A DNA stretch of 34,749 nt, taken from the NCBI GenBank assembly GCA_905234465.1, contig CAJOHU010000009.1, positions 1 to 34,749 of the forward strand, read 5' to 3'. The notes under the pieces were generated by a model. The model saw nothing but the letters and a program-made list of their open reading frames with translations. It was not told where the DNA came from and did not search any database. This DNA comes from an uncultured Alphaproteobacteria bacterium (lineage in GTDB: Bacteria; Pseudomonadota; Alphaproteobacteria; Rs-D84). How positions within the stretch are numbered: the stretch's first letter is position 1; each line of letters starts with the position of its first letter. The position numbers and the translations under genes are program-made. This document shows, piece after piece, positions 8,396 to 15,679 of the stretch.

Positions 8396-9223
8396 TTATT
8401 GAATCCAAATTTCCGCAATACCCGTCACTGTATTTGAACTTGGTGCGCCAGAGGCCGTCACAGGAACCTTGATATACGATGCAGAAACATCCTCATTGGC
8501 ATCTGTACCGGTGTATGTTAAAACCTTACCTGCCGCAACATCAGAAGATGGGGCGGTTTGTTTGTCACTAACGTCAACGCTTACATCTGACCATGTACCA
8601 TCACCCTTTAAGAATTTATCTATATCGGCTATTTCTGGTTTCTTTACTAATCCCGACTTTCCCGCGGCTGTTGAGGTGGCGCCAGTAAATACGGAATACG
8701 TGGTATTAGTATTATATTGACCTTGACCAACAAAATTCCATGCCGTTCCATCAAACATCCATATAGTTGGGGTATTAGCCAACCAAACCTTGGGTTCAGT
8801 TGTTGTTGTAAGTGCAGCACCCTTATATTTCATCGGGTACACATCATTATCAAAACCGGACACCTTTAAACTACTTCCGCTTGTGGACGATGTGTTATCA
8901 GGTGTCACCACAATAACAGTTCCGGGTATAATTTTTGTTAATCCCGAAACAGTGACCTCTTTCGGCTTGTTGCTAGCCCCAGTATTTGATGTACCAAAAA
9001 ATACATTACCGGTGGTGCCCAATTCTAAATTACCACTGGAATTCACGACCAATGTTTTACCAACATAGGCATCATTGTCGCCCGTACCCTGGTCATATGC
9101 AACCATATTTGTATCAACATAGTCTTTACTGGTAAGAATGGTGTTTGCAAATGCAACAGATGGCATCGCCAAACATAATGGCAACGCCAACGCAAAAACC
9201 GCAAATTTCTGCATGTTACGCAT
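8396..9223 (-). CDS. Secreted TSKDYVD-family protein
   Basis: The start is taken at 9223 (MRNMQKF...) because GGAG lies just upstream; the track start at 9244 lacks one. A signal peptide ends near VAFA. The mature protein opens with LTSKDYVDTNM, matching the TSKKYVD opening of the two LamG-like proteins at the window ends. It then continues with a beta-rich, Thr/Ser/Gly-rich sequence and short repeats (NTTYSVFTGATSTAAGKSGLV, FLKGDGTWSDV). The segment GLVKKPEIADIDKFLKGDGTWSDV resembles tail-fibre or collagen-like surface modules. There is no LamG block. Probably an exported surface or fibre-like protein; function unknown. Confidence 0.75.
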   Translation of the reverse strand: MRNMQKFAVFALALPLCLAMPSVAFANTILTSKDYVDTNMVAYDQGTGDNDAYVGKTLVVNSSGNLELGTTGNVFFGTSNTGASNKPKEVTVSGLTKIIPGTVIVVTPDNTSSTSGSSLKVSGFDNDVYPMKYKGAALTTTTEPKVWLANTPTIWMFDGTAWNFVGQGQYNTNTTYSVFTGATSTAAGKSGLVKKPEIADIDKFLKGDGTWSDVSVDVSDKQTAPSSDVAAGKVLTYTGTDANEDVSASYIKVPVTASGAPSSNTVTGIAEIWIQ

Positions 9224-9326
9224 TAATCTCCATTTCCCCAACATATAAAACCTTAACCTTCTTATGTGAATGCTAACAAATTTGCGCGCACCGTGTAAAC
9301 AAAAAAATTATAAAAAATAAAAAAAA

Positions 9327-9369
9327 TTTACACGCCGTGTGTATCAATGAATACACCCCGGCGTGTAAA
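9327..9369. promoter_or_regulatory. Long inverted repeat upstream of ppdK
   Basis: TTTACACGCCGTGTGTAT and ATACACCCCGGCGTGTAAA are complementary apart from one mismatch and one extra base, with a 6-base centre. On the minus strand it is followed by a long T-rich run, so it can be read as a terminator. On the plus strand it sits just ahead of the probable ppdK promoter and may be an operator. Confidence 0.6.
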
Positions 9370-9395
9370 GTCTGTTTGTTGTGTTGTTATATCAA

Positions 9396-9401
9396 TATAA
9401 T
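9396..9401 (+). promoter_or_regulatory. Possible -10 element of ppdK
   Basis: TATAAT without a convincing -35 (TTTGTT is 15 bases upstream). If used, the ppdK leader would be ~95 bases and would include the palindrome at 9454-9473. Confidence 0.35.
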
Positions 9402-9453
9402 ACCATAAAATAGCATTAAAAAAAAATAAAAAATTTTTTTGTTTGATTTTGTG

Positions 9454-9473
9454 ATATTTTTCGTGAAAAATAT
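9454..9473. promoter_or_regulatory. 20-bp palindrome in the ppdK leader
   Basis: ATATTTTTC-GT-GAAAAATAT has 9-bp arms that match perfectly. It is 29 bases before the ppdK start and is a candidate operator or leader hairpin. Confidence 0.5.
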
Positions 9474-9502
9474 GCGCGCAAAATAACAACAAAGGAGACA
9501 CC

Positions 9503-12160
9503 ATGAGTAATAAATGGGTATACACTTTCGGTGATGGTCATGCCGAAGGTCGTGCAGATATGCGAAACTTGCTTGGTGGCAAGGGTGCAAATTTGGCCGA
9601 AATGAATTTGGTTGGTTTGCCTGTGCCGGCGGGATTCACCGTCACAACCGAGGTTTGCACATATTACTATGAAAACAATCAAACATATCCGTCTGATTTA
9701 ATGGACCAAGTTCGTGCAGGTATAAACCACATTGAAAAAATTATGGGCAAGAAATTCGCCGATATGGAAAATCCTTTGTTGGTTTCCGTTCGTTCTGGGG
9801 CGCGTGTTTCAATGCCGGGTATGATGGATACTGTTTTGAACCTTGGGTTAAACGACGAAACGGTTAAGGCATTGGCAAAAATTTCTGGGAACGAACGATT
9901 CGCATACGATTCATATCGTCGTTTTATTATGATGTTTTCAGATGTCGTGTTGGGTGCAGATATTGACCTGTTTGAACATACACTGGAACGCATGAAAGAA
10001 GAAAAAGGATATAAGGTTGATACAGAACTGACCGCGGATGATTTGAAAAATTTGGTTGAACAATTCAAAGAAATCGGCGTGAAAATCGGTAAAGTCTTTC
10101 CGCAAGACCCTTGGGAACAGTTGAAATTAGGTATCGGCGCAGTTTTCGGTTCGTGGATGAGCAAGAAAGCCATCACATATCGCAAATTGAATAATATCCC
10201 GGGTGATTGGGGTACCGCAGTAAATGTCCAAGCAATGGTTTTCGGAAATTCGGGCGATGACAGTGCAACCGGTGTGTGTTTTTCACGCGACCCAGCAACC
10301 GGTGAAAACAAATATTATGGCGAATATTTGATTAATGCCCAAGGCGAAGATGTTGTCGCAGGTATTCGCACACCACAACCAATGAGCAAGGATGATTCCG
10401 GACGTGTATCTTTGGAAGAAGCCATGCCGAATGTTTATCGTGAACTGTGCGATGTGCGCGAAAAATTGGAAAAGCATTATAAAGATATGCAAGATATGGA
10501 ATTTACCATAGAACACGGAAAACTGTGGATGTTGCAATGTCGCAATGGGAAACGCACTGCGGCGGCGGCTGTTCGTATGGCGGTTGAAATGGTGAACGAA
10601 GGTCTGCTTACTAAACAAGAAGCAATTCTGCGTGTTGGTGCCGACCAATTAAATCACTTGTTGCATCCTATGTTAGACCCCAAGGCAGAAAAGAAAGTTA
10701 TTGCCACAGGCTTGCCGGCATCCCCGGGTGCGGCGGTGGGCATGGCGGTATTCTGTGCCGAAGATGCCGAAAAATGGGCATCCGAAGGCAAGAAAGTCAT
10801 GCTTATTCGCATTGAAACATCGCCCGAAGATATTGCGGGTATGAATGCCGCCCAAGGCGTTATTACGGCGCGTGGTGGTATGACATCGCACGCGGCGGTG
10901 GTTGCGCGTGGTATGGGTACACCGTGTGTATCTGGGTCCGCAGACATCAAGATTGATTATGAATCCAAGACAATGAAAACAACCGGTGGTGATGTCATTC
11001 ACGAAGGCGATTGGGTTTCTATTGATGGCGCCAAAGGTCAAATTATCGCAGGTGCGGTTCCAACTGTATCTGTGGAATTGACAGGTAATTTTGGAACATT
11101 AATGGAATGGGTTGATGAAATCAAAGATTTGACGGTCAAAGCAAACGCCGAAACACCAAAAGATGCGAAACAGGCGCGTGACTTTGGTGCCGAAGGTATC
11201 GGTTTGGCACGTACAGAACACATGTTCTTTGATCCGGCACGAATCCAAGATATGCGCGAAATGATTTTGGCAGAAGATGAAGCCGGTCGTCGTGCGGCAT
11301 TGGCGAAACTGTTGCCGTATCAACGCGCAGACTTTATAGAACTGTTCAAGATTATGGACGGTCTGCCGGTGACAATCCGTCTGATTGACCCGCCATTACA
11401 TGAATTCTTGCCGCATACCGATGCAGATATCGCAGAATTGGCGGCACATATCGGAAAACCGGTAGAATTCGTTAAGGCGCGTGCCGAAGCATTGCACGAA
11501 CAAAACCCGATGTTGGGTCATCGTGGTTGTCGTTTGGCGATTACATATCCAGAAATCTGTGAAATGCAGACTCGTGCAATACTATCTGCGGCATTGGAAT
11601 GTAAAAAGAACGGCATTTCTGTTCACCCAGAAATAGAAGTTCCGTTGGTCGGTTCCAAGAAAGAAGTTGATATCGTTAAATCTGTGATTGATGCAACGGC
11701 AAATTCGCTGTTTGCGGAAACAGGCGAAAGTATTGAATACACAGTTGGTTCAATGATTGAATTGCCGCGTGCGGCGGTTTTGGCAAACGAAATCGCAGAA
11801 AGTTGTGAATTCTTTGAATTTGGCACAAACGATTTGACCCAGACCACTTTGGGTATGTCACGGGATGATACCGGCAAGATTTTGGATGAATATCGTGCAC
11901 GCGGTATCTATGTCGCAGACCCATTCGCATCGGTTGACCAATTGGGTGTCGGTCTGTTGATAAAAGACGCGGTTGCCAAAGCACGCGCAACCAAAGGCGA
12001 TAAAATTCACCTTGGCGTTTGCGGTGAACACGGTGGTGACCCAGATTCCATTGAATTCTTCCATAAATGTGGATTTAATTCCGTTTCGTGCAGTCCATTC
12101 CGTGTGCCAATCGCACGGCTTGCGGCGGCCCAGGCGGCGGTTAAATTCCCGCGGAAATAA
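9503..12160 (+). CDS. ppdK: Pyruvate, phosphate dikinase
   Basis: Interconverts pyruvate + ATP + Pi and phosphoenolpyruvate + AMP + PPi, feeding glycolysis or gluconeogenesis. Domains in order: an N-terminal ATP-grasp region (GGKGANLAEM, SVRSGARVSMPGMMDTVLNLG, GVCFSRDPATGE), the swivelling phosphohistidine domain with GGMTSHAAVVARGMG (His near 463), and a C-terminal PEP/pyruvate TIM barrel with the FGTNDLTQTT block and the catalytic CGEHGGDP (Cys near 840). 885 residues matches the bacterial family. An AAAGGAG ribosome site sits 6-7 bases before ATG 9503. It is monocistronic with two terminators after it. Family assignment is secure. Confidence 0.98.
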   Translation: MSNKWVYTFGDGHAEGRADMRNLLGGKGANLAEMNLVGLPVPAGFTVTTEVCTYYYENNQTYPSDLMDQVRAGINHIEKIMGKKFADMENPLLVSVRSGARVSMPGMMDTVLNLGLNDETVKALAKISGNERFAYDSYRRFIMMFSDVVLGADIDLFEHTLERMKEEKGYKVDTELTADDLKNLVEQFKEIGVKIGKVFPQDPWEQLKLGIGAVFGSWMSKKAITYRKLNNIPGDWGTAVNVQAMVFGNSGDDSATGVCFSRDPATGENKYYGEYLINAQGEDVVAGIRTPQPMSKDDSGRVSLEEAMPNVYRELCDVREKLEKHYKDMQDMEFTIEHGKLWMLQCRNGKRTAAAAVRMAVEMVNEGLLTKQEAILRVGADQLNHLLHPMLDPKAEKKVIATGLPASPGAAVGMAVFCAEDAEKWASEGKKVMLIRIETSPEDIAGMNAAQGVITARGGMTSHAAVVARGMGTPCVSGSADIKIDYESKTMKTTGGDVIHEGDWVSIDGAKGQIIAGAVPTVSVELTGNFGTLMEWVDEIKDLTVKANAETPKDAKQARDFGAEGIGLARTEHMFFDPARIQDMREMILAEDEAGRRAALAKLLPYQRADFIELFKIMDGLPVTIRLIDPPLHEFLPHTDADIAELAAHIGKPVEFVKARAEALHEQNPMLGHRGCRLAITYPEICEMQTRAILSAALECKKNGISVHPEIEVPLVGSKKEVDIVKSVIDATANSLFAETGESIEYTVGSMIELPRAAVLANEIAESCEFFEFGTNDLTQTTLGMSRDDTGKILDEYRARGIYVADPFASVDQLGVGLLIKDAVAKARATKGDKIHLGVCGEHGGDPDSIEFFHKCGFNSVSCSPFRVPIARLAAAQAAVKFPRK

Positions 12161-12183
12161 AAAATGCCCTTCGGGGCATTTTT
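12161..12183 (+). terminator. Terminator of ppdK
   Basis: AAAATGCCC-ttcg-GGGCATTTTT, a stable UUCG tetraloop hairpin directly after the stop codon. Confidence 0.9.
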
Positions 12184-12220
12184 AGTGGTTAGTAAACGGT
12201 TGCCATCGCAACCGTTTTTA
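12182..12220 (+). terminator. Second terminator carrying the TAGTGGTTAGTAAACGG repeat
   Basis: TTAGTGGTTAGTAAACGG leads into the stem AAACGGTTGC / GCAACCGTTT and then TTA. The leading block and the start of the stem match the terminators at 1530-1569 and, inverted, 1697-1737, so this is a repeat family as well as a terminator. Confidence 0.75.
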
Positions 12221-12433
12221 AATATTTTTCTGACATTTGAACATACAGAAACCACGATAAAGTAATCGCATAAAAATCTCTTCGGGGATGGGTAATTGTC
12301 CGCGTTCATATTTGCTTAATTCTTTCAGTGATATTTTAAATATTCTTGCGGCGTCGCGTCTTTTTATGTTTTGTTGTTGCCGCGCACGACGCAACATCGC
12401 GCCATAATATTTTGTATCAACCAATACAACCAT
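12218..12433 (-). CDS. Small XRE-like helix-turn-helix regulator
   Basis: A 71-residue protein that is nearly all one helix-turn-helix: MLRRARQQQNIKRRDAARIFKISLKELSKYERGQLPIPEEIFMRLLYRG fits the XRE/Cro pattern (recognition helix KISLKELSKYERG). There is no effector domain. The ribosome site AAAAGGAGG lies 6 bases before the ATG and is strikingly strong, yet its GGAGG is complementary to a CCTCC in the leader. It stands alone, convergent with ppdK. Target unknown; it may control itself through the inverted repeat at its transcription start. Confidence concerns the fold, not the regulon. Confidence 0.75.
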   Translation of the reverse strand: MVVLVDTKYYGAMLRRARQQQNIKRRDAARIFKISLKELSKYERGQLPIPEEIFMRLLYRGFCMFKCQKNI

Positions 12434-12439
12434 TGTTTT

Positions 12440-12604
12440 CCTCCTTTTAATTAAAATACCGCCAATGACGAATTGACGGTTGGAGGCTAGAAAACTGCAG
12501 TATAAAACAGTATTGCTTATTCAATATATTCGCAACCCTCCAACCAAGTGGAGTTTTTTTATACTGGGGGTTTTCTAGACCCCGCATTGGGCGTCACCCA
12601 ATGC
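12440..12604 (-). promoter_or_regulatory. Highly structured leader of the XRE gene, possible translational switch
   Basis: Read on the minus strand, the leader starts with GCATTGGG-TGACG-CCCAATGC (12604-12584). Next is a long stem joining CTAGAAAAC..CAGTATAAAA (12578-12557) with TTTTATACTG..GTTTTCTAG (12507-12487). Inside its loop is CTCCA-CTTGGT-TGGAG. GGTTGGAGG (12545-12537, in the loop) is complementary to CCTCCAACC (12486-12478, in the tail), a crossing pairing that would make a pseudoknot. The CCTCC of that tail is also complementary to the GGAGG of the ribosome site (12444-12440). Such competing pairings are how translational riboswitches are built. I recognise no known riboswitch class. 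Confidence 0.6.
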
Positions 12605-12611
12605 ACCTGGT

Positions 12612-12639
12612 ATTATATCAAAAAAACACCACTTTGCAA
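12612..12639 (-). promoter_or_regulatory. Promoter of the XRE leader
   Basis: On the minus strand: TTGCAA (12639-12634), a 16-base spacer ending in TGA, then TATAAT (12617-12612). Transcription would start near 12605, at the first base of the GCATTGGG hairpin. Confidence 0.65.
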
Positions 12640-12654
12640 ATAAAATTCCAGATA

Positions 12655-12691
12655 CCACCCACTAACCCCTAACCACTAACACTAACCACTA
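12655..12691. repeat. ACTAACCACTAAC tandem short repeat
   Basis: CCACTAAC-type units run head to tail. They match, inverted, the TTAGTGGTTAG block of the terminator-linked repeat at 12182. A similar tract is at 1724-1746. Confidence 0.6.
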
Positions 12692-12697
12692 AGTCCC

Positions 12698-12726
12698 TTT
12701 ACAGACCCGACTAAAAATGTTATAAT
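12698..12726 (+). promoter_or_regulatory. Promoter of the Cys-rich secreted protein
   Basis: TTTACA (12698-12703), 17 bases, TATAAT (12721-12726). Confidence 0.75.
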
Positions 12727-12736
12727 ACAATAAACA

Positions 12737-12797
12737 TGGGGTGCGGTTTGTGCGCGAATCCCCCCGAAATGTATTGGATTTCTGGGAAAATCCCGGG
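12737..12797 (+). promoter_or_regulatory. Structured 5' leader of the Cys-rich protein gene
   Basis: About 80 bases of leader contain GGGG-tGCG...CGCgaat-CCCC (12738-12764) and GGGA-aaa-TCCC near 12784-12794. The ribosome site TAGGAGAG follows. These hairpins may affect stability or translation. Confidence 0.4.
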
Positions 12798-12813
12798 ATA
12801 TAGGAGAGTATAA

Positions 12814-14883
12814 ATGAAAAAACGTTCTGTCGGAAATTTGTGTAAAAATGCACTTGGAACTGTTTTGTTATTGGTGGGGGCATTTTTCGTGTGTTCAACT
12901 TTGTTGTCTATGCGGGTCGTGTTTGCAGACCCGATTGGTCCGGTGTTTGGAAATGAAACGGGTGCGACGCAAAGTGCGGCGTCACCGCGTACATCTGGGC
13001 GAACAAATCCGCGTGGCGGGGCAACATCTGCACGGCCAACAACCGCGACATCTACATCTGGGGTGGCGAATGCATCGCGTGGGGTTGCAACCCGTAATGT
13101 TTCGGCAAGACAAACCAATCCGGCGCGTACAACAACCACACGTAATGTTGTTTCCCGCACAACAACAAATCGCGCGACAGCAAATCGTAATGTTCGGTCA
13201 CGTACCGCCACAACAACTGCGGCGCGCATATCGTTGGAAGGTGACCCAATCCGTGGTGCCAAAAATAAAAACAATTCTACATACTATACGTATCTGAATG
13301 GTAAATTGTATTCTGGAAATTATTCAAATATTATTGATTCAACAACCGGTTTAATTTCTGCGGATGCGTACAGCAACTGTTTGGAATCGTATTATACATG
13401 TATGGATGAAATTTGTACGGCACGTAATGCGGCGCAACGGCGCTGTGCATGCGCGGGTCGCGTCAAGGCGTTCGCAGAAGCCGAAGACAAATTGGAATCT
13501 GCAAACGAAGAATTGATTAAGGTTTCAGGTGAATTGGCATTGTTGATTGCAAACAAAGGAAAAGAAGTCAGTTCTGCATTCAGCCTTACAGACGCAGAAA
13601 AAGTTATGAATTGTGCATCTTGGCGTGAAGCAAGCCGTAATAAAACCGCAACAGAAGAACAATTTGGAACATGGTGTGAAGATCATGGTATATATGACAG
13701 TAATTCGTGCGGTATAAACGAGGCACCAAGTTATTGCAGCAACGAAAGTGTTTATGGGTTTAATGTTGAGAATTTAGACGGTGCAGGTTCTGATATATTG
13801 GCGTCTTTGGCACAATGGGCGGATAATGTTAAGGGGAACGTTGATACAATATTGACCAACAAAGATGACAATGTGTTCGCCGCGATTTCTACACTTACCG
13901 GCGTAATCAACGGTATCACCGGTTCAACGGCATCTTTGTATGAAACAGAAACGGTTGATACATTGGCGGAAACATGGGGTTATGATTTGTTCCGTTATGC
14001 GCATAACAATGTTTGTGCACGGGTCTTAGATTCTTGCTTTAACGGCATATACGAAGCATGCGGTACACCGCCGTCTGATGGGCGTTGTGCGAACGGTGCG
14101 ACATCATCTTGCCCATTTAATTATAACAGCAAGGTTGAAATAGAATCGAATGGCAATATTAAATTGAACGAACGTGGTTCTGGTACCGCAACCGCGAACG
14201 CGTCGGCGTCATGCTTTGGGTACACATCTTCGTCGGGTGACCCGTATTCATCTTTGCGCGGACCGGTTGCGGATGCGCGTCGTTCTGTGATGCAGAAATA
14301 CTTATTGGACGCGAATGCAGATTGCGACCTGTATGGTGAACAGTTAAAGACAACGGCACAAAAGATTTCTTATCAAAAGGTTGCCGCACAACAGGCATTA
14401 CAGCAGAAGCGTTTGGAATTCTATAATGAAGAACAGGAAAGTGTATTATCTGCTGCGATTGCCGCAGGTACGAACTTTAGTGAATGCGTCAGTGAATTGT
14501 ATGATTGCTATGAAACCCAAGATTCTGCACACGAAGACTGGTCTACATCGCGCATAAAAACATATTGCGCACAAATTGCTAATGCCCCGCATTGCTATCA
14601 AGACATGATTTGCAATCCATCAGCGGCGCAGTTCAAAGCGATTATTGATGTCGCAGACAGCACGTCTTGCACATGGCACCCAAGTGATTACAAACAAAAC
14701 ACTTGTCGTAATGTTGTGACATTGAACGAAATTCTGAATCGGGCAAGTGACAACCCAAGCACCCCCGGTGTCGGAGTTTTAAAGAATGGCAATTCTGCGG
14801 CGTTCCGTGAACAATGCCTGCGTGATGCGTTGGGATGCGGTACGGATGGAACCAGTGGTTGTATCCGTTCTTGGACGAAATAA
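12814..14883 (+). CDS. Large Cys-rich secreted protein (CMD-Cys family)
   Basis: The hydrophobic signal segment (GTVLLLVGAFFVCSTLL...VVFA) is followed by a Thr/Arg/Ala-rich, probably disordered region (residues ~45-145, TSRTTTNRATANRN-type repeats). A Cys-rich helical body then begins with C-x3-Y-x2-CMD-x2-C...QRRCAC near residue 189. The same arrangement occurs in the protein at 32028-34634, so the two are paralogues. Further Cys pairs are scattered to the C-terminus (SCFNGIYEACG, CVSELYDCYE, CRNVV), implying disulfide bonds in the periplasm or outside. Long helices (TTAQKISYQKVAAQQALQQKRLEFYNEEQ) suggest coiled coil. Not a family I can name. Own promoter, leader and terminator. Confidence 0.8.
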   Translation: MKKRSVGNLCKNALGTVLLLVGAFFVCSTLLSMRVVFADPIGPVFGNETGATQSAASPRTSGRTNPRGGATSARPTTATSTSGVANASRGVATRNVSARQTNPARTTTTRNVVSRTTTNRATANRNVRSRTATTTAARISLEGDPIRGAKNKNNSTYYTYLNGKLYSGNYSNIIDSTTGLISADAYSNCLESYYTCMDEICTARNAAQRRCACAGRVKAFAEAEDKLESANEELIKVSGELALLIANKGKEVSSAFSLTDAEKVMNCASWREASRNKTATEEQFGTWCEDHGIYDSNSCGINEAPSYCSNESVYGFNVENLDGAGSDILASLAQWADNVKGNVDTILTNKDDNVFAAISTLTGVINGITGSTASLYETETVDTLAETWGYDLFRYAHNNVCARVLDSCFNGIYEACGTPPSDGRCANGATSSCPFNYNSKVEIESNGNIKLNERGSGTATANASASCFGYTSSSGDPYSSLRGPVADARRSVMQKYLLDANADCDLYGEQLKTTAQKISYQKVAAQQALQQKRLEFYNEEQESVLSAAIAAGTNFSECVSELYDCYETQDSAHEDWSTSRIKTYCAQIANAPHCYQDMICNPSAAQFKAIIDVADSTSCTWHPSDYKQNTCRNVVTLNEILNRASDNPSTPGVGVLKNGNSAAFREQCLRDALGCGTDGTSGCIRSWTK

Positions 14884-14901
14884 TCAGTAATACAGAAAAA
14901 T

Positions 14902-14930
14902 AAAAATCGGGGAATTGCCCCGATTTTTTT
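14902..14930 (+). terminator. Terminator of the Cys-rich protein gene
   Basis: AAAATCGGGG-aattg-CCCCGATTTTTTT, 20 bases after the stop. Confidence 0.92.
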
Positions 14931-14974
14931 GTGTTGTGCGAAACACTCTTTGCATAAAATTTTATACAAAATCC

Positions 14975-15002
14975 TTGACTTTTAATAAAAAAAGCATACA
15001 AT
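14975..15002 (+). promoter_or_regulatory. Promoter of rplU-rpmA
   Basis: TTGACT (14975-14980), 16 bases, TACAAT (14997-15002). The leader carries AAAAGGATTTGAA, a 13-base ribosome-site block that is identical upstream of rpmH. Confidence 0.7.
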
Positions 15003-15054
15003 TTGCATAAACTTTTGAACAAAAGTTAAAAAACAACCATAAAAGGATTTGAAT

Positions 15055-15354
15055 ATGAGTGACTTTGCAATCTTTCAAACCGGTGGCAAACAGTATCGTG
15101 TTAAAACCGGTGATGTTATCAAGGTTGAAAAATTGGACGCGGATGGCGATGTCACATTTGACCATGTATTAATGATTGGTGACCGTGTTGGTACACCGAC
15201 CATTGACGGTGCAAGTGTTGTCGCAACTGTCGTTGAACAAAAACGTGCGGACAAGGTTTTGGTGTTCAAGAAAAAACGCCGTCAGAATTATCGTCGCACA
15301 CGTGGTCATCGTCAGTTTATTACTGTGTTGAAAATCAAAGAAATCAAGGGTTAA
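15055..15354 (+). CDS. rplU: 50S ribosomal protein L21
   Basis: A 99-residue protein with the L21 pattern: [24 protein letters not shown] at the start, [20 protein letters not shown] near the C-terminus and a closing TVLKIKEI. It binds 23S rRNA in the large subunit. The start is ATG 15055; the track's TTG at 15049 lies in the ribosome-site block. rpmA follows after 25 bases with its own AAAGGAG, the usual conserved pair. Confidence 0.97.
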   Translation: MSDFAIFQTGGKQYRVKTGDVIKVEKLDADGDVTFDHVLMIGDRVGTPTIDGASVVATVVEQKRADKVLVFKKKRRQNYRRTRGHRQFITVLKIKEIKG

Positions 15355-15379
15355 TCCCCGGAATTAAAGGAGTTTAATT

Positions 15380-15646
15380 ATGGCACATAAGAAAGGTGGT
15401 GCGAGTACATCCAATGGACGCGATTCTGCGGGACGCAGACTTGGCGTTAAAAAATCTGGTGGCGCACGCGTTATTCCGGGTAATATCATTATTCGTCAGC
15501 GCGGAACCGCTGTTCACCCGGGTGAAAATGTAGGTATGGGCAAAGACCATACTATATTTGCGAAAATCGCCGGAGTGGTGAAATTCAAACGCGGATTCCG
15601 TGACCGGAAAACGGTATCGGTTATCCCCGAAGAAACCACAAAATAA
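15380..15646 (+). CDS. rpmA: 50S ribosomal protein L27
   Basis: An 88-residue protein with the L27 hallmark [25 protein letters not shown] and [22 protein letters not shown]. The N-terminus reaches the peptidyl-transferase centre in the family. There is no N-terminal extension needing cleavage. Last gene of the rplU-rpmA unit, closed by a strong terminator. obgE, often next, is absent here. Confidence 0.98.
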   Translation: MAHKKGGASTSNGRDSAGRRLGVKKSGGARVIPGNIIIRQRGTAVHPGENVGMGKDHTIFAKIAGVVKFKRGFRDRKTVSVIPEETTK

Positions 15647-15647
15647 T

Positions 15648-15673
15648 AAAAAACGCCCGTTTGGGCGTTTTTT
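15648..15673. terminator. Bidirectional terminator between rpmA and the antiporter gene
   Basis: AAAAAACGCCC-gttt-GGGCGTTTTTT, symmetric with A and T runs on both sides. Confidence 0.92.
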
Positions 15674-15679
15674 ATTGAA

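Noticed and set aside
9679-10311. 210-aa minus-strand ORF
   Set aside because: Antisense of the conserved ppdK ATP-grasp domain; no independent features.
12470-12600. 6S RNA or retron-type RNA
   Set aside because: A rod-like stem is present, but length and central-bubble sequence do not fit 6S RNA, and no reverse transcriptase gene is nearby.
12720-13274. 184-aa minus-strand ORF
   Set aside because: Mirror of the Thr/Arg-rich linker of the Cys-rich gene; V/A/R-rich artefact.
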